Assembly (NCBI GenBank): GCA_963942565.1
Contig: OZ012690.1
Span: 43,899,574 to 43,963,573 of the forward strand
DNA: 64,000 bases
Origin: Maea johnstoni
Lineage: Eukaryota; Annelida; Polychaeta; Spionida; Magelonidae
Direction of reading: 5' to 3'
In this document: piece by piece, positions 50,834 to 63,558 of the stretch
How the letters are laid out: the number at the start of each line of letters is the position of its first letter
How positions within the stretch are numbered: the stretch's first letter is position 1
The notes under the pieces: model-generated
What the model was told of the DNA's origin: nothing
What the model saw: only the letters and a program-made list of their open reading frames with translations
Databases searched by the model: none
Made by a program: the position numbers and the translations under genes

Positions 50834-53800
50834 CTATGTACACCCATAGCGCTGCGGAGCTCTTCTTTCTCTCCACCCTGAGGTTCTCTGGGAATTTTCT
50901 TTCTCTGGTCTCACGTCAGGTTGGTCATCACCACTTTCGGAGTCTACCGATGTCGGAATCTCGTGTTCTCTCGGCTCATCCTCAGCTCCATCGGTGCTAG
51001 ACCAATCCCCGGGCTTGACAAAGGTTATCAGCCTCTCTCCATTGACCACTGTTCTCTTTCCTTTCTTGTCTTCTATTCGGTACGTCACGTCGGCCATCAC
51101 GTCGATCACGGTATAGGGTCCCTTGCACTTGTGTTCAAACTTGGCAGCTCTACCCTGTCTTCTAACCTTGGTGATCAGCCAGACTAAGTCTCCCACGTCT
51201 CTCCGGTGGCCCATCGCCCCCCGATCGTGCTGCAGTTTCTGTCGTCGCATTGCTTGACCGGTGACTTCTCTGGCCCGTCGGTGGACTTTAGCCAATTTCT
51301 CTCGGAGATCCCAAGTGTGCTCCATCTCGTCCTGCTCCACCAGGCTGGTAGGCAACTCGGACATGGTGAGTGCCAAAGGGACGGTCATCTCCCTTCCAAA
51401 CAGCATCATGTGTGGTGTCTGTTGAGTGGTCTCGTGCACACTGGATCTGTAAGCCATCAGGGTGAGGGGTAAGATTTTATCCCAGTTGTCGTGTTCTTCT
51501 CCTATCAGACTTCTGATCATGGCTCCCATCGTACGGTTGAACCTCTCCACCATTCCATTTCCCTCAGGGTGGTAGGCAGTTGTTCTTGTCTTGCGTATTC
51601 CCAGCAATCTGCACACCTCCTGGAACAGCGTACTCTCGATGTTTCTTCCCTGATCGCTGTGGATGGAGACAGGGGTACCATATCTGCTGACGAAGTCGTT
51701 CACCAGGGCCTCGGCTACCGTCTCGGCTGTCTCGTCCGGCAAGGCATAGGCTTCTACCCACTTGGTAAAATAACAAGTGATGACTAGGATCTTCGAGTTC
51801 CCTCTGGCTGTCTCAGGCAGCGGTCCATACATGTCTATGGCGATTCTCTCAAAGGGCGTCCCCGATCTCACAATGGTCATAGGATTCCTCCTGGTCCTGC
51901 CTCCCGGTCCCTTGGCTCTGATGCAGACCCCGCACTGGGCCAGCCAACTCCTGACGTCAGCTCGCATGTCATACCAGAAGTACTTCTCATGCAGACGTGC
52001 CACCGTTCGTTTCACTCCCAGATGAGCTGTCCATCTTTCACCGTGGGCTTGCTGTAGGAACTCTTTCCGCTTGCTCCTCGGAACCAGCACTTGAGTGTGA
52101 ACTTTCCCTCTGTCGGAACTCTCCCACTTTCGGTAGATGATCCCATCTCTCATCTTCAGGCGGTGCCATTCTCCCCAGTAGGACTTAGTGGCTAAGCTGT
52201 GCTCGGATATCTCATTCCACCTGGGTTTCTCTTCTCCCCTAGCCAACCTAGTCCAGATCGGCGCGATGTCGGGGTCTTCCTTCTGTAATTCTCTCCACTC
52301 AGCATTCGTCCACAGCGCCTGTACTGTGACCGCTGCCACCCTGTGATTTTCCTCCGGACGAAGGCAGGTGATGTCTTCTTCCACCTCTTCAGGTGATTCA
52401 CTCTCTGTACTCTTTATTTCGGGGTCGCCACTGTCGGAGCTTCTCCCTCTCTCTGGTTGTTTGTTTGGTCGTCTGCTCAAGCCGTCGGCGTTACCGTGAC
52501 TCCTGCCAGCTCTAGGCACAATTTCCTTGTTAAACTCTGCCAGGGTATTCTGCCACCTGGCCCACATTCCCGTGGCGTCTTTGAAGGTTTGCAACCACCT
52601 CAAGGCGGCGTGATCTGTGCGTAGCTTGAACTTTCTTCCTATCAGGTAGTGCCGGAAATACTTGCAGTAGAAAACCACCGCCAACAGCTCTCTCTTGGTC
52701 ACGCTGTAGTTTCTCTCGGACTTGCTCAGCCCCCGACTTGCATATGCTATGGGTCTCTCTACGCCGTCTTGCATCTGCGACAATACCGCCCCGATTCCTG
52801 TGGCACTGGCGTCGGTATCTAGGATGAAGTCTTCCTCACTGCTAGGGTAAGCTAGGACGGGTGCCTCCACCAATTTCTTCCGCAGTGTCTCGAAGGCAAC
52901 CTGGCATTCGGTGGTCCACAAGAAGGGTCTGTTCTTCTCCGTCAGCCTATGCAGGGGACGTGCAATTGTCCCGAAATTCTGTACAAACCTCCTGTAGTAC
53001 GATGCAGTCCCCAGGAAGCTGCGTACCTCTGTCTGCGTGGTGGGCACTGGCCACTCCCTCACGGTCTCGATCTTCTCAGGGTCCGTCATAACTCCCTCCT
53101 CCGTTACCACGTGCCCCAGGTAGTGTACTCTCTTCTGGAATAAGCGACACTTGCTGGGCTTGAGCTTCATTCCCGCCTGTCCTATTCTGCTCAGGATTGC
53201 ATCCAGGCGGTCCAGGGTCTGCTGCTCTGTTTTCCCGAAGACGATGACGTCATCCAGGCAGATGAGGCAGGTTTTCCACTGTAGTCCCGACAGCACTGTT
53301 TCCATCAGCGGCTCAAAAGTACCGGGTGCCGTACTCAAACCAAAGGGCATGACCTTCCAGGAATACAACCCCCCGCTGGTGATAAACGCGGACTTCTCCT
53401 GTGCACTCTTGGACATTCCCACCTGCCAGTAGCCGCTGGCCAGGTCAAGGGTACAAAACCATTTGCTTCCTCCCAAGGCATCCAGTGAATCGTCGATTCT
53501 GGGCAAGGGGTAGGCGTCCTGGATGGTGTGGCTGTTCAGACGTCGGTAGTCTACGCACAGACAGGTCGTGTTGTCTTTCTTTTTCACCATCACCACTGGT
53601 GCCGCCCACGGACTTGCCGACGGCTCTATCAGGTCCCTCTTCAGCAGGTCGTCCACTATTTCCTTAGCTTCCGTCTGTTTCCAAAACGGGAACCTTCTGG
53701 CCGGCTGTCGCAGTGGTCGCAGGTCTGGGGGTGTCCTGATCTCGTGCTGGACCAAGTGCGTCCGCCCCAGGTCGTCTGGCCCGCTAGCAAAAGCACTCTG

Positions 53801-54617
53801 GTGTTTGGTCAGCAGCTCAGCCAGTTTCTTCTTCCCTTCTGACGACAGGTTCTCACTTCCATCCTTGCATAATGGCCGCAGGAAGTCGGGCATCTTTTCT
53901 GTACATCTTTTCTCCTCTGGTTCTTTCTTGGTTTCCACGGGGACGGGTGGCTCTCCGGCCACCGGGGTCACTACTCCTGCTGGCGTGCCCTTGTAGATCG
54001 TGATAGGTTCGCTGGTGGTATTGAGGAGTCGGATGGGTATATAATCTTTGCCCACATCCACCAGTGCTTTCCCCACCATGACGCCCCTCTGCCCCATCTT
54101 CCCCTTCAAACTGGGTTCCACCAATCCTGATCCTCTTACTTTCTCTAATTCTTTCGTGCGGCCGCAGATATACCCTGTGGTCAGGATCTCCTTTCGGGGG
54201 GGTATCACCACTGTTCTGTCCGCCAGCACCTTGCAACACTTCGACAGCCCTGATATTCGCTGGCTGATGTAGGGGACTGTTTTTCCTCCCTCGAACTCGA
54301 CTTGTTGAGTATGATGGTTCACCATTATTCCGCCTGCTCTCTGTAATCCTATTCCTAACACGACGTCGTCGGCTATCTCAGCTATCATGAAGTGTCCCAC
54401 CAATATCGTTCCACACAAATCCACTTCCAATTCCATTTGCACTCTCTCAGGACTAGGTCGTTCCTATTCGGGTGGTTCAGGTAGACTTCTGGTGAAATAA
54501 TCGACTTCATGGCTCCAGTATCCAACAGGCACTCATACTCCTTCCCTCCTATCTTTCCAATCATATAGGGGCTCCTCTCATCCTTTCCGTCGAAGTGTAT
54601 CTTCCTGGGCTTCTGTT
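50834..54617 (-). CDS. Gypsy pol region: protease, RT, RNase H, integrase
   Basis: Protease with LLDTGAMKSII at ~54540-54500. RT with FCTLDLASGYWQV, VMPFGLSTAPGTFE and the catalytic ICLDDVIVFG. RNase H with FILDTDASATGIGAVLSQ and LRTDHAALRWL. Integrase with the HHCC zinc site (AHLGVKR, LHEKYFW, CGVC), the D-D-E core (AIDMYGPLPE, SIHSDQGRN, HPEGNGMVERFNRT) and a GPY-type end (KGPYTVIDV). No chromodomain follows. The domain order identifies Ty3/gypsy. Confidence 0.9.
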
Positions 54618-56354
54618 CTACTCCTCCTGTGCCGGCCCTCCTGCCCCGGGGGCACCACTCTGCCCGTTTCCCGAACCGGTCTTGTTGGGACAGTCTCTCG
54701 CCATATGGCCTGGCTGTTGGCAGCTATAACACAGGAACGGCCTCCGTTGTCCACCAGCACCCTCCCCTCTCCTAGGCTGTAACTTCAGGACGAGTTCCTC
54801 CAAGGCTTCTAACTTCGCTTGTATGGTGTTCTCTGCAGTGGGCGTCACCGTCCCCACCTGTCGTGCTACTGTAGTCAGCAGGGGTTTTCCCTTCTGTTCC
54901 TTCGCGTTACGCCCGCTCTCCGTGCCCTCATACTTGATGGCTAGGTGCACGGCTTCCTCCAGGGTCTGGGCATCCCCTCTGGCGGTCAAACGCTGTATCT
55001 TCTCATCAGCAATCATCTCGATGAACGCCTTCTTCATTAGACGATCCTTTAACTTCCCTTCTGCGTCGGGATAGGCCAGGGTGAACAGCCTCCTACACAC
55101 GTCACCCAACTCCTGCAGGCTCTCTTCTGGCTTCTGGCGACGCTGGGCTAACACCATGGCGTGTTTCTCGGCCTGGTCATTTGACGCGTAGCGCTGGTCA
55201 AGAACCCTGACGATGTTTCTGTACGAGGATCTCTCGGCGTCGGACAGGTGCTGCACAACCCGCTGGGCTCCTCCCTTCATAGCCGCAATAAGGCACAGAC
55301 TCTTCTTGCTGTCGCTCCACTTGTTGAGCTTCGCTGTCGCCTCGAAGTGCATGCGATAATCCACCCATGCCTCGCTCACCCCGTCAAATCGGTCCACCCG
55401 GGCGTTTCACCAGTGTTCTGATGTCCTCGACCGGTGGGGCTCGCCCGTTCCCTCTACCCGTGCTGCCATGGCCCTCTGTGTCTCCGCTATAGTTTTCAAC
55501 GTTCCTCCCATCAGGGCGGCCATGTCTGCTATCACCTGTTCCATACCAGTCGGCTCCCTCTCACGCGGTGACTCTGTACCTCGGGCCGGGGCTGTCGTCC
55601 GCCCTGCCCCCACAATTCCCCTCATGGGAAAGTCAATCACCCCGGAGCTGCTACTGGCTAACGGCACTTCCATCACGGGCACTGTAGTGTCCAACGAGGC
55701 GTTGACCGCTTCTCTTCTACTCGCCGAGGGGTGACCTGGTGGTGCTCGTGTACCACAATCAGCTTCTGTCCTCTGCTCGGCTCTGGAGGTCACCCGCTCC
55801 TCCGTGACGTCAAGGCGCGGTCGATCTGGCGCCACCGACTCCGCATCTGACGACGAATCTCTCGCTTCCCCCTTGAATTCTTGCTGAAGAACCGCGTGTC
55901 TCTCGGCTACCGGTCGCTCGGACGGCCACTCTGTCTCTCGGGTTGCACCAAATGAACGATCTGCTGACATAAAATCGTCCAAACGGGCACCCGAGATTTG
56001 TTCACTGTTAGTTTTAACGGTTCGCTCAGGCGTAAGACAATAGGTTCGCTCAATGCGTGAGGGATAGGTTCGCTCAATGCGTAAGGAATCGGTTCGCTCA
56101 ATGCGTGAGGGATAGGTTCGCTTTATGCGTGGTCTGGGCGACAATTCTGTTTCTTGGGGTGGGCTCAATGCCACTTTTGGTGAATGTTCTCGCCCAAACT
56201 CCGGCCCCGGTCTGTTGGCCGCCGCCATCGCCAGCGACTGCGCTGTCAGCCACGGCTGCGTGATATCTACCCCCTCGAGCTGCAGCGCACCGTCCGCCCG
56301 CTCCTCCACAACCTCGACAATTTGCTTTCGTTCCGCTTCACCTTCCATCCCCAC
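54618..56354 (-). CDS. Gypsy gag region
   Basis: The N-terminal ~300 residues are low complexity, with repeated SRIERTYP/SLRIERT-type peptides encoded by the DNA repeat at ~56015-56130. A capsid-like helical region follows (RFDGVSEAWVDYRMHFEATA, SLQELGDVCRRLFTLAYP), then a CCHC knuckle (CYSCQQPGHMARDC) near the C-terminus. It packages element RNA by family analogy. Confidence 0.8.
56015..56130 (-). repeat. Short tandem repeat inside gypsy gag
   Basis: About five copies of GGTTCGCTCAATGCGTRAG with minor changes. Confidence 0.7.
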
Positions 56355-56459
56355 TGATTATTATCACCAACTGTAAGTTGTTCCGACAAAAAGTTTCGAG
56401 AATTTCGTCGATAGTGTTAGACACTATCCCACCGCTGTCACCAAAGAAAGTGTGCTATA
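56355..56459 (-). other. Gypsy leader with candidate primer binding site
   Basis: Downstream of the 5' LTR in element sense, TGGTGACAGCGGTGGGAT begins ~16 bases in. The TGG start fits a tRNA primer site. The tRNA is not identified. Confidence 0.35.
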
Positions 56460-57315
56460 TGTAGCGGAATGGATCCCTGGCCGAAGGAATGATCCGACTG
56501 GACATACAGAATCACCTTACTTAAATAAAAGGTTTCTTAGTTCTCTCGTTAAATGAAATAAAGCTCAGTTGGGTTTCTGACTCTACAATAACGCTTAGCG
56601 AAGGTTGGGGATGGATGTGGTGTTGAAGAGAAGACGGGACAAGCAAGTACAAATCAACAATGCAGTTTAATCATCACAGTAAACTATACATACCACCGCA
56701 CTCGTTCTCTGTACAGCAACATCAACACACAATAGTTCCACTCAATGTAAATGACTATCTCGACATCACAAGTCCACAAAAAGTTTCTTTCTCCTCAAGT
56801 ATCTGGTCTCATTGTCTGGTAAATCCCGATGTAAATACACACTCCGCTCAGCTACAGTTTCTCTCTATCCTGTCATCATAATCCTCCTTAAGTACACATA
56901 ATAATCCGTAGAACAGCTTCAGTCTCTATCTTGCTACTTGTCCTGGTAATCGTTATTCCCTGGGTAGTCTAAATCCAGTTCTCTAGCACCTTAATCCGTT
57001 TGTAAACACCTCATTCGTTAACTCTCTTCCTTCGACTTCTACTCACTTCGACGATCTCTCCTAGACTTCCACTCTACTCTAACACCATTCTAAGACTGAC
57101 GATATTCGAATCTAACCTAGTTTCCCGCCCTTCCTTCCAGTCGCACGCGCAGTAATTAAATCGTCCAGGCCGCACGAGCGCTACGTCACAGAGCACTCGA
57201 AATAACTAGACACTTTGTAGCACATGCCAGGCCCTGCGAAGGCTGAGACCTAGCTTACAATAATACAAGTGACTGAACGTGACCCGTTTCTTAGCCCTGG
57301 GGTCATTCCGTCACA
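56460..57315 (-). repeat. Gypsy 5' LTR
   Basis: 856 bp, nearly identical to 45365-46226 apart from a few substitutions and a 6-bp length difference. Confidence 0.9.
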
Positions 57316-57319
57316 ATAC

Positions 57320-59612
57320 CAAGGAACTTTGTTTCCGTTTTTACAGGAATGGGGTTATCATAAAGTACCAAGTAGGGATCTGGATGAAGACCCCTCCTTC
57401 GACAAAAATGGACACAAACAGTCTTTGATTGGGAGAATTTAAAACCATTATTGTCAGCCCAATCTTTTATTCTATTTAGATGAAGTTGGAGCTGCCTTTC
57501 TATAGCGTGCATATGTTTTGGTCGATATGAGATGCCAAAGTCATCAACAAATAGAGACTTGTCAACACCATTCCTTATACAATTGGTGATGCTGTTTATT
57601 TCGACAATTAAAAGGATGACAGATAAAATGCTCCCCTGGGGAATTCCCATTTCTTGATCATAAAAGTCAGAGAGGGATGTCCTCACTCTGACCCGAAATT
57701 TCCTTTCCGATAAAAAGTTTTGGATAAAAAGGGGTAAACGTCCCCTGAGGTCCATTTCATGTAAATTTTTCATAATTCCATATTTCCAAGTGGTGTCATA
57801 TGCCTTTTCAAGGTCGAAAAAGACAGACACCACATGTTTCCTATTTAAAAATCCCTCTCTTACAAAAGTCTCAAATCGCACAAGATGATCCATTGTGCTG
57901 CATGTTTTACGGAAGCCACTTTGGGCGTCCGTAATAAGTGAAGAAGATTCAAGATACCAAACAAGACGCTCATTGATCATTCGTTCCATGGTTTTACAGG
58001 CACAACTGGTCAAAGCTATTGGGGGGTAATTATTTGGATCTTTGGAGTCTTTTCCTGGTTTGGCAATGGGTATGATGGTGGCTTCTCTTCAGGAAGGGGG
58101 AAACTCTCCAGTTTCCCAAATATTATCAAAAACATTTAAAAGGCACTGGGGAGAAGCTTCAGGAAGATGCTTCAAAATCTGATAATGTATTTGGTCAGGG
58201 CCAGGAACTGAGTCATGGGCTTTACCAAGCGCAGTCCTGAGCTCATCTATTGAAAAGGGTTGATTATATGGTTCGGTATTGTCAGATTGGAATATAAGGG
58301 GGTGTCTCTCTTGTCTATTTTTGATACGTTGGAATTTAGGAGAATAATGTGCAGAGGATGAATTGAATGATATTGCCTCCCCCATGGTATTGGCAATATC
58401 CCTTGGTTGCGTTATTTTTTGGCCATTCTTTTCAATATGCTTTACGGATGGACCACCCCCCTTGCCCTTAATTTTACGGACCATGTCCCAGCATTTTTTC
58501 ATAGACGTTCTGGCATATAGTTTGGACACATATTCGCGCCAACTATTCTTTTTGTTGCCACGAATGACCTGTCTTCCTTTAGCTCTTTTTATAAGATATT
58601 CTTGTAAATTTGTATTTGTTGGAGATCTTTTTAAAACTCTAAGAGATCTCTTTCGTTCTAATATAGCTTCTTTACACACATCAGAAAACCATCTATTCTG
58701 TGGCTTCTTGGGGTTGGGATTTGATTTTGGGATTGTTTCGTTGGCAATTTCACAAAGTTTGTCAATAAATGTTTCCAGCTGGAGACCTCCATCAAGATCA
58801 TCTTGAGGAATTAAGGCCTCCAAACACAGGTCTTTAAAAAGATTCCAATCAGCTTTGTGAAACTGCCACTTTGGTGGTCTGTCGTCTGGAGGATGATAAT
58901 GACTTTTTAAGATGATAGGAAAATGGTCACTGCCATGAAGATCTTCCTCCACCCTCCATGTGAAATCCATGAAAAGTGAAGGAGAGCACATAGTGAGATC
59001 TATTGATGTAAGAGAACCAGTTGCTGGATGCAGATAAGTCGGGGTGTCATCATTGAAAAGGCAGATATTACTTTTAGTCATGAATCTCTCCATGACCTTA
59101 CCCTTGGCGTCTTTTTTATTCCCTCCCCTGCAGTAATTGTGAGAATTGAAATCCCCAACAATCAAAAATGGCTTAGGTAATTGGGTTTCTATGTGTGCAA
59201 GGTCACGGAGATGAAGTGTAGTGCTAGGAGGGATATATATATTACAGAAGGTAATTGTAGTGTGGAGAGTCACCTTTACAACAATCGCTTCCAAAGGTGA
59301 GGTGACATCTACAACACTCTGAGGTAGATTGCTGTTGATAAATATTGAGACACCACCATGTGCTCCATCCATATCATCTATTCTTCCAGATCTATGGTGA
59401 GCAACATAACCTTTTAAAGTCATTCGATCATCTTTTAGGTTTGTCTCTTGGAGACAAATGACAGGAGCGTTATATTTTTGAGCTAAAAGTTCAAGTTCCT
59501 GCCGATTTGCTGCAAGTCCTCGACAGTTCCACTGAATAATAAAGCCACTAGCCATGGTGAGAAAAAGGAGGAAAGAAAGAGATATGTTGGTTAAAATCAA
59601 TACAAGTGTCAT
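57320..59612 (-). pseudogene. Split LINE ORF2, 5' part: endonuclease and reverse transcriptase
   Basis: The endonuclease (IIQWNCRGLAANRQELEL, FLIVGDFNSHNYC, SDHFPI) and linker are open from 59612 to 58089. The RT (SGFRKTCSTMDHL, VFFDLEKAYDTTW, MGIPQGSILS, SLFVDDFGISYR) is open from 58013 to the gypsy boundary. A frame break near 58080 separates them. The rest of ORF2 lies in pieces 2 and 1. Start overlap with ORF1 is ATGA at 59609-59612; ATG 59555 in a CACCATGGC context is the alternative start. Confidence 0.85.
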
Positions 59613-60875
59613 TTTGATGGTATGAGGTGTACTCTCGCCTTTGGTTGGTGTGGCTTTGGTACATCCTCACAGTCCATTGTTTCAAATGACCTCTCTCTGC
59701 GGATTTGAGAGTGAGGATCAAATGAACCTTTGGATGGTTTGAAGCCTAAGGAATTTCTCCTAGGCTCCTGACTGCCACCCTGAGGGGCAGTGATGGGTTT
59801 GTGTGTATAAGATTTAGTAATTTGTGATGGCTTTGGAGGGCTTTTTGCTTTTGCAGCTGTAGATTCAATGATATTTGTAGGTTGTTGTGATGGTTCATTT
59901 ACTGTTTGTGTGGACATTGTTGCATGGGTCGGAGTTGGAGTGTTGTTTTTTTCAGGTGTAGGAAGAAGTGTGAAGTCTGTTGCATTGATTGGCCAGGTGA
60001 TGTCGGTTTGAGTCTGAATGGAAGAGTATTTTGGTTTGTTGACTATTGCTGCTTGAGCATATGATTCCTGTCCAGTGCTGGCATGGTCCTGAACTATTTT
60101 CCTAGCTTCTGGGAAAGTCACCTGCCTTTCACATTTAACAGATTGAACTTCCTTTTTAAATACCCATTTGGGGCAAATCCGACTGAAAGCAGGATGGTCA
60201 CCACTGCAATTAAGGCATCTTATAGGATGAGAACAAGGCGTATCTCCATGGTCATCCATGGAGCATTTGGTAGAATTGTTGCAATTATTCTTATGATGTC
60301 CAAATTGTTGGCAACCAAAACATCTCAGAGGGTTGGGGATAAATGGGGATACCTTGACTTTTAAGAAACCTACATTGATTTCGGTAGGAACTGTACTCCC
60401 ATGGAAAGTGAGGATGATAGTGGCAGTTGTAATTTTATTTCCTTCTTTTGTGATTATAATTTTCTGTGCCTCACTAACACCTTGCTCTTTCAGATTGTCA
60501 ACTATGTCTTCCACGGGAGTAAACTTAAGTTTGCTGCACCGGATGACACCCTTGATGGTATTCAGTGTTCTATGGGGGGATATTTTAACTGGAACATTGA
60601 CTAACATTGACGTCTTTATAAGATTTTTGTAATGTGATTCCTTTTCAACCTCCACCAAGATATCGCCTGATCTGAGATGTTTCACTTGTTTTGGTGTACC
60701 TGCTAAGCCTTGGATGCTTTTGGCAAGGGCAAAGGGAGATAAAGAGGTGATTGGTTTTTCTGGAGATGCGGGCTGGATCACTAAAAAGTGTGGCCAGAAG
60801 TTCTTTGTTGTGGTATTGTCATCAATCGGATACATAATCTTCTAATGTTCTTTTTTGGGTTTTTGATGAAGCCAT
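59609..60875 (-). pseudogene. Split LINE ORF1: gag-like protein with CCHC knuckles
   Basis: The ancestral ATG is at 60875 (MASSKTQKRTLEDY). A one-base insertion soon after moves it out of frame, and the remaining ~405 codons are open from 60835. Knuckles: CFGCQQFGHHKNNC and CLNCSGDHPAFSRIC, then a Thr/Pro/Gln-rich tail ending PKARVHLIPSK. It is better preserved than in copy A. Confidence 0.85.
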
Positions 60876-61469
60876 ATGAGAGATGTATTGTTCGTCCGCT
60901 GTGGTCCCCAGCCTTACTTCGACTCCAACAAGGGGTATACAGAGGTGCGGGGCAGTGCCATCAGCGCACATGTAAACAGGGATACACACTGGATATACTC
61001 ACAATTTATACAGATAAAAAGACATGTACAAACCCTGATTGGCCCATGAGCAATCGCCTTCTAGGAAGAGATCAAGATGGTCATTAACAACGGCTAAGTT
61101 GAACGACCACGTCAACCTCTCCCCCAGGGCATGGCATTACCAGCCGATTGATCTAGACCGAGCCAAATCAGACCGCCTGTCTAGATGAAATAAGGGCCAA
61201 AGTGGCGTGTTGGAGAGAATAGATCCGTAGAGCTATCACCCCTCAACCACCAGGATCCCGTCTTCTAATTTCACAGGCCGCAGCCCACGGCAAACAAGCT
61301 GCCTCCAACCGGGTGGTACGGGGACTACATCTTAGTCTGACCTCTCCCCATCGACCTATCTGGTATGGTTGAACCTACCAGCGATTAGAAATCCCAACCA
61401 GCATAGCTCTCAGGATCCTAAAGGCACACAAGACTCTCCACCACAACAAGATGGTAGCCCAACGGAGAG

Positions 61470-61484
61470 GTTATTTACCTTAGG
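61470..61484. repeat. Target-site duplication of the split LINE (right)
   Basis: GTTATTTACCTTAGG, identical to 24036-24050. Confidence 0.9.
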
Positions 61485-62329
61485 TGGGGGGTTCGAATTA
61501 AATTGATATATATCGTAAAGATTATAGCAATTAATCAAATTGAACAAAAAAGGGATATCAATAACATCCCTATAAAACATTGTGCCCTACGAGCATGTTA
61601 TGGTGTATCGAAGCGTATTGAATCAAATAGTAAAAAAAAAAAAAAAAAAAGTCAATTAATCGAATTGATAAAATTTCATACCAATGACATCACTACACGC
61701 AGTCACGGCACGAAACCCCCAGGGTTATGGGTTCGGATTTTAACAAAAGGTTGCTTCAAAAGGTATAAAGCACTTCCACCATGGAAACAAGCTTTTAACT
61801 CCTCTGTTTGGTTGGAATTCTATTGCATAGCAATTAATGATGCTCCATCTGGTCACCTTTATGGATGACTTTTTATGTGCCAAATGCTGTGTAATATACA
61901 TCTTACTAGACCGAATAAGATAAAATAGAAATCCAATCCAAGCTCACACCTTTCTCATATGCTCAGCTGCCTGGGCTTTTGGCCTGGATTTTTTCAGTAC
62001 CGCTGGGCCCTCTGAGTTTTCTCCTGGTTATCGGATTCTGACATCTTGAGAATCAGGAGAATCTGCAAAAATCAATTCAAAAGATCTGATTACATTCCTG
62101 CTGGAAATAAGGCTTCTTTTTAACATCCATATAAAAAAGCACAGACAAGTTGGTGCCTTGACTACTATTTGGTGACTTGACTACCTCAAGCATTTAAGTC
62201 ACCTGCGTCGCAGTTAAGTCACCTGCGTTGTAGTTAAGACTCCGAAATGGTGCCTTAACAATCTGCCAATGTATTTAAGGCACTAACAAATTGCAGTTAA
62301 GGCACAGACAAGTAGTGAAGGCCCCAATA
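61485..62329. other. Non-coding stretch
   Basis: No convincing coding signal. There is an 18-A run near 61633. A loose set of AGTTAAG(T/G)CAC words at ~62190-62310 leads into the telomeric stretch. Confidence 0.4.
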
Positions 62330-62433
62330 CCCCTAACCCTAACCTAACCCTAACCCTAGGCCTAACCCTAACCCTAACCAACCCTAACCCTAACCCCCTA
62401 ACCCTAACCCCTAACCTAACCCTAACCCTAACC
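62330..62433. repeat. Interstitial telomeric repeat (CCCTAA)n
   Basis: About sixteen CCCTAA units with small spacing errors (CCTAA, CCCCTAA), all in one orientation. It abuts a satellite and does not end the sequence, so it is interstitial or subtelomeric. Confidence 0.85.
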
Positions 62434-63460
62434 CAGCAGCCTCGAATGAAGTCTCCAGCCTCGAATGAAGTCTCCAGCTTCGAATGAAGTCTCCAAGATC
62501 AAGGTACAAACGAACCAAGTCCAGGAGCCTCGAATGAAGTCTCCAGCTTCGAATGAAGTCTCCAAGATCAAGGTACAAACGAACCAAGTCCAGGAGCCTC
62601 GAATGAAGTCTCCAGCTTCGAATGAAGTCTCCAAGATCAAGGTACAAACGAACCAAGTCCAGGAGCCTCGAATGAAGTCTCCAGCTTCGAATGAAGTCTC
62701 CAAGAACAAGATACGCAAACGAACCAAGTCCAGGAGCCTCGAATGAAGTCTCCAGCTTCGAATGAAGTCTCCAAGAACAAGATACGCAAACGAACCAAGT
62801 CCAGGAGCCTCGAATGAAGTCTCCAGCTTCGAATGAAGTCTCCAAGAACAAGATACGCAAACGAACCAAGTCCAGGAGCCTCGAATGAAGTCTCCAGCTT
62901 CGAATGAAGTCTCCAAGAACAAGATACGCAAAGGACCAAGTCCGCCAGCCTCGAATGAAGTCTCCAGCTTCGAATGAAGTCTCCAAGATCAAGGTACAAA
63001 CGAACCAAGTCCAGGAGCCTCAAATGAAGTCTCCAGCTTCGAATGAAGTCTCCAAGAACAAGATACGCAAAGGACCAAGTCGGCCAGCCTCGAATGAAGT
63101 CTCCAGCTTCGAATGAAGTCTCCAAGAACAAGATACGCAAAGGACCAAGTCGGCCAGCCTCGAATGAAGTCTCCAGCTTCGAATGAAGTCTCCAAGAACA
63201 AGATACGCAAAGGACCAAGTCGGCCAGCCTCGAATGAAGTCTCCAGCTTCGAATGAAGTCTCCAAGATCAAGGTACAAACGAACCAAGTCCAGGAGCCTA
63301 GAATGAAGTCTCCAGCTTCGAATGAAGTCTCCAAGAACAAGATACGCAAAGGACCAAGTCGGCAAGCCTCGAATGAAGTCTCCAGCTTCGAATGAAGTCT
63401 CCAAGATCAAGGTACAAACGAACCAAGTCCAGGAGCTTCGAATGAAGTCTCCAAGAACAA
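62434..63460. repeat. Satellite, ~15 units of 69-71 bp
   Basis: Each unit has two copies of TCGAATGAAGTCTCCAGC-like sequence and a variable linker of three types: AAGATCAAGGTACAAACGAA, AAGAACAAGATACGCAAACG and AAGAACAAGATACGCAAAGG. The linker types are clustered, showing local amplification. Long open frames on both strands are a by-product of the repeat. Confidence 0.9.
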
Positions 63461-63518
63461 GACAAGGCCCTTTTGCTTTTTTGCTCAACAGATTCGTTTT
63501 TCCCTGCTAATTCTGCCA

Positions 63519-63536
<18 letters not shown>

Positions 63537-63558
<22 letters not shown>

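Larger units (their letters stand above)
45365..57315 (-). mobile_element. Ty3/gypsy LTR retrotransposon (11,951 bp) with two extra 3' ORFs
   Basis: LTRs of ~860 bp with TG...CA ends flank gag, protease, RT, RNase H and integrase in the gypsy order on the minus strand. ATAC is duplicated on both sides (45361-45364 and 57316-57319). The LTRs differ at only a handful of sites, so the insertion is recent. It looks near-whole, with at most a few breaks. Two more ORFs sit between pol and the 3' LTR, which is unusual. Confidence 0.9.
57316..61469 (-). mobile_element. Split LINE, piece 3 of 3 (5' UTR, ORF1, endonuclease, RT)
   Basis: It resumes LINE sequence directly after the gypsy element and runs to the LINE 5' end at 61469 (CAACGGAGAG). 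The 15-bp target duplication follows. Pieces 1+2+3 sum to ~5.8 kb, the same as LINE copy A, with no overlap or gap. Confidence 0.9.

Noticed and set aside
62330-62433. True chromosome end
   Set aside because: The repeats are imperfect and followed by more than 1.5 kb of satellite, so they are interstitial or subtelomeric.
62411-63510. Long open frames on both strands (up to ~280 codons)
   Set aside because: They are produced by a satellite whose unit happens to lack stops in several frames; the same peptide appears in shifted frames on both strands.
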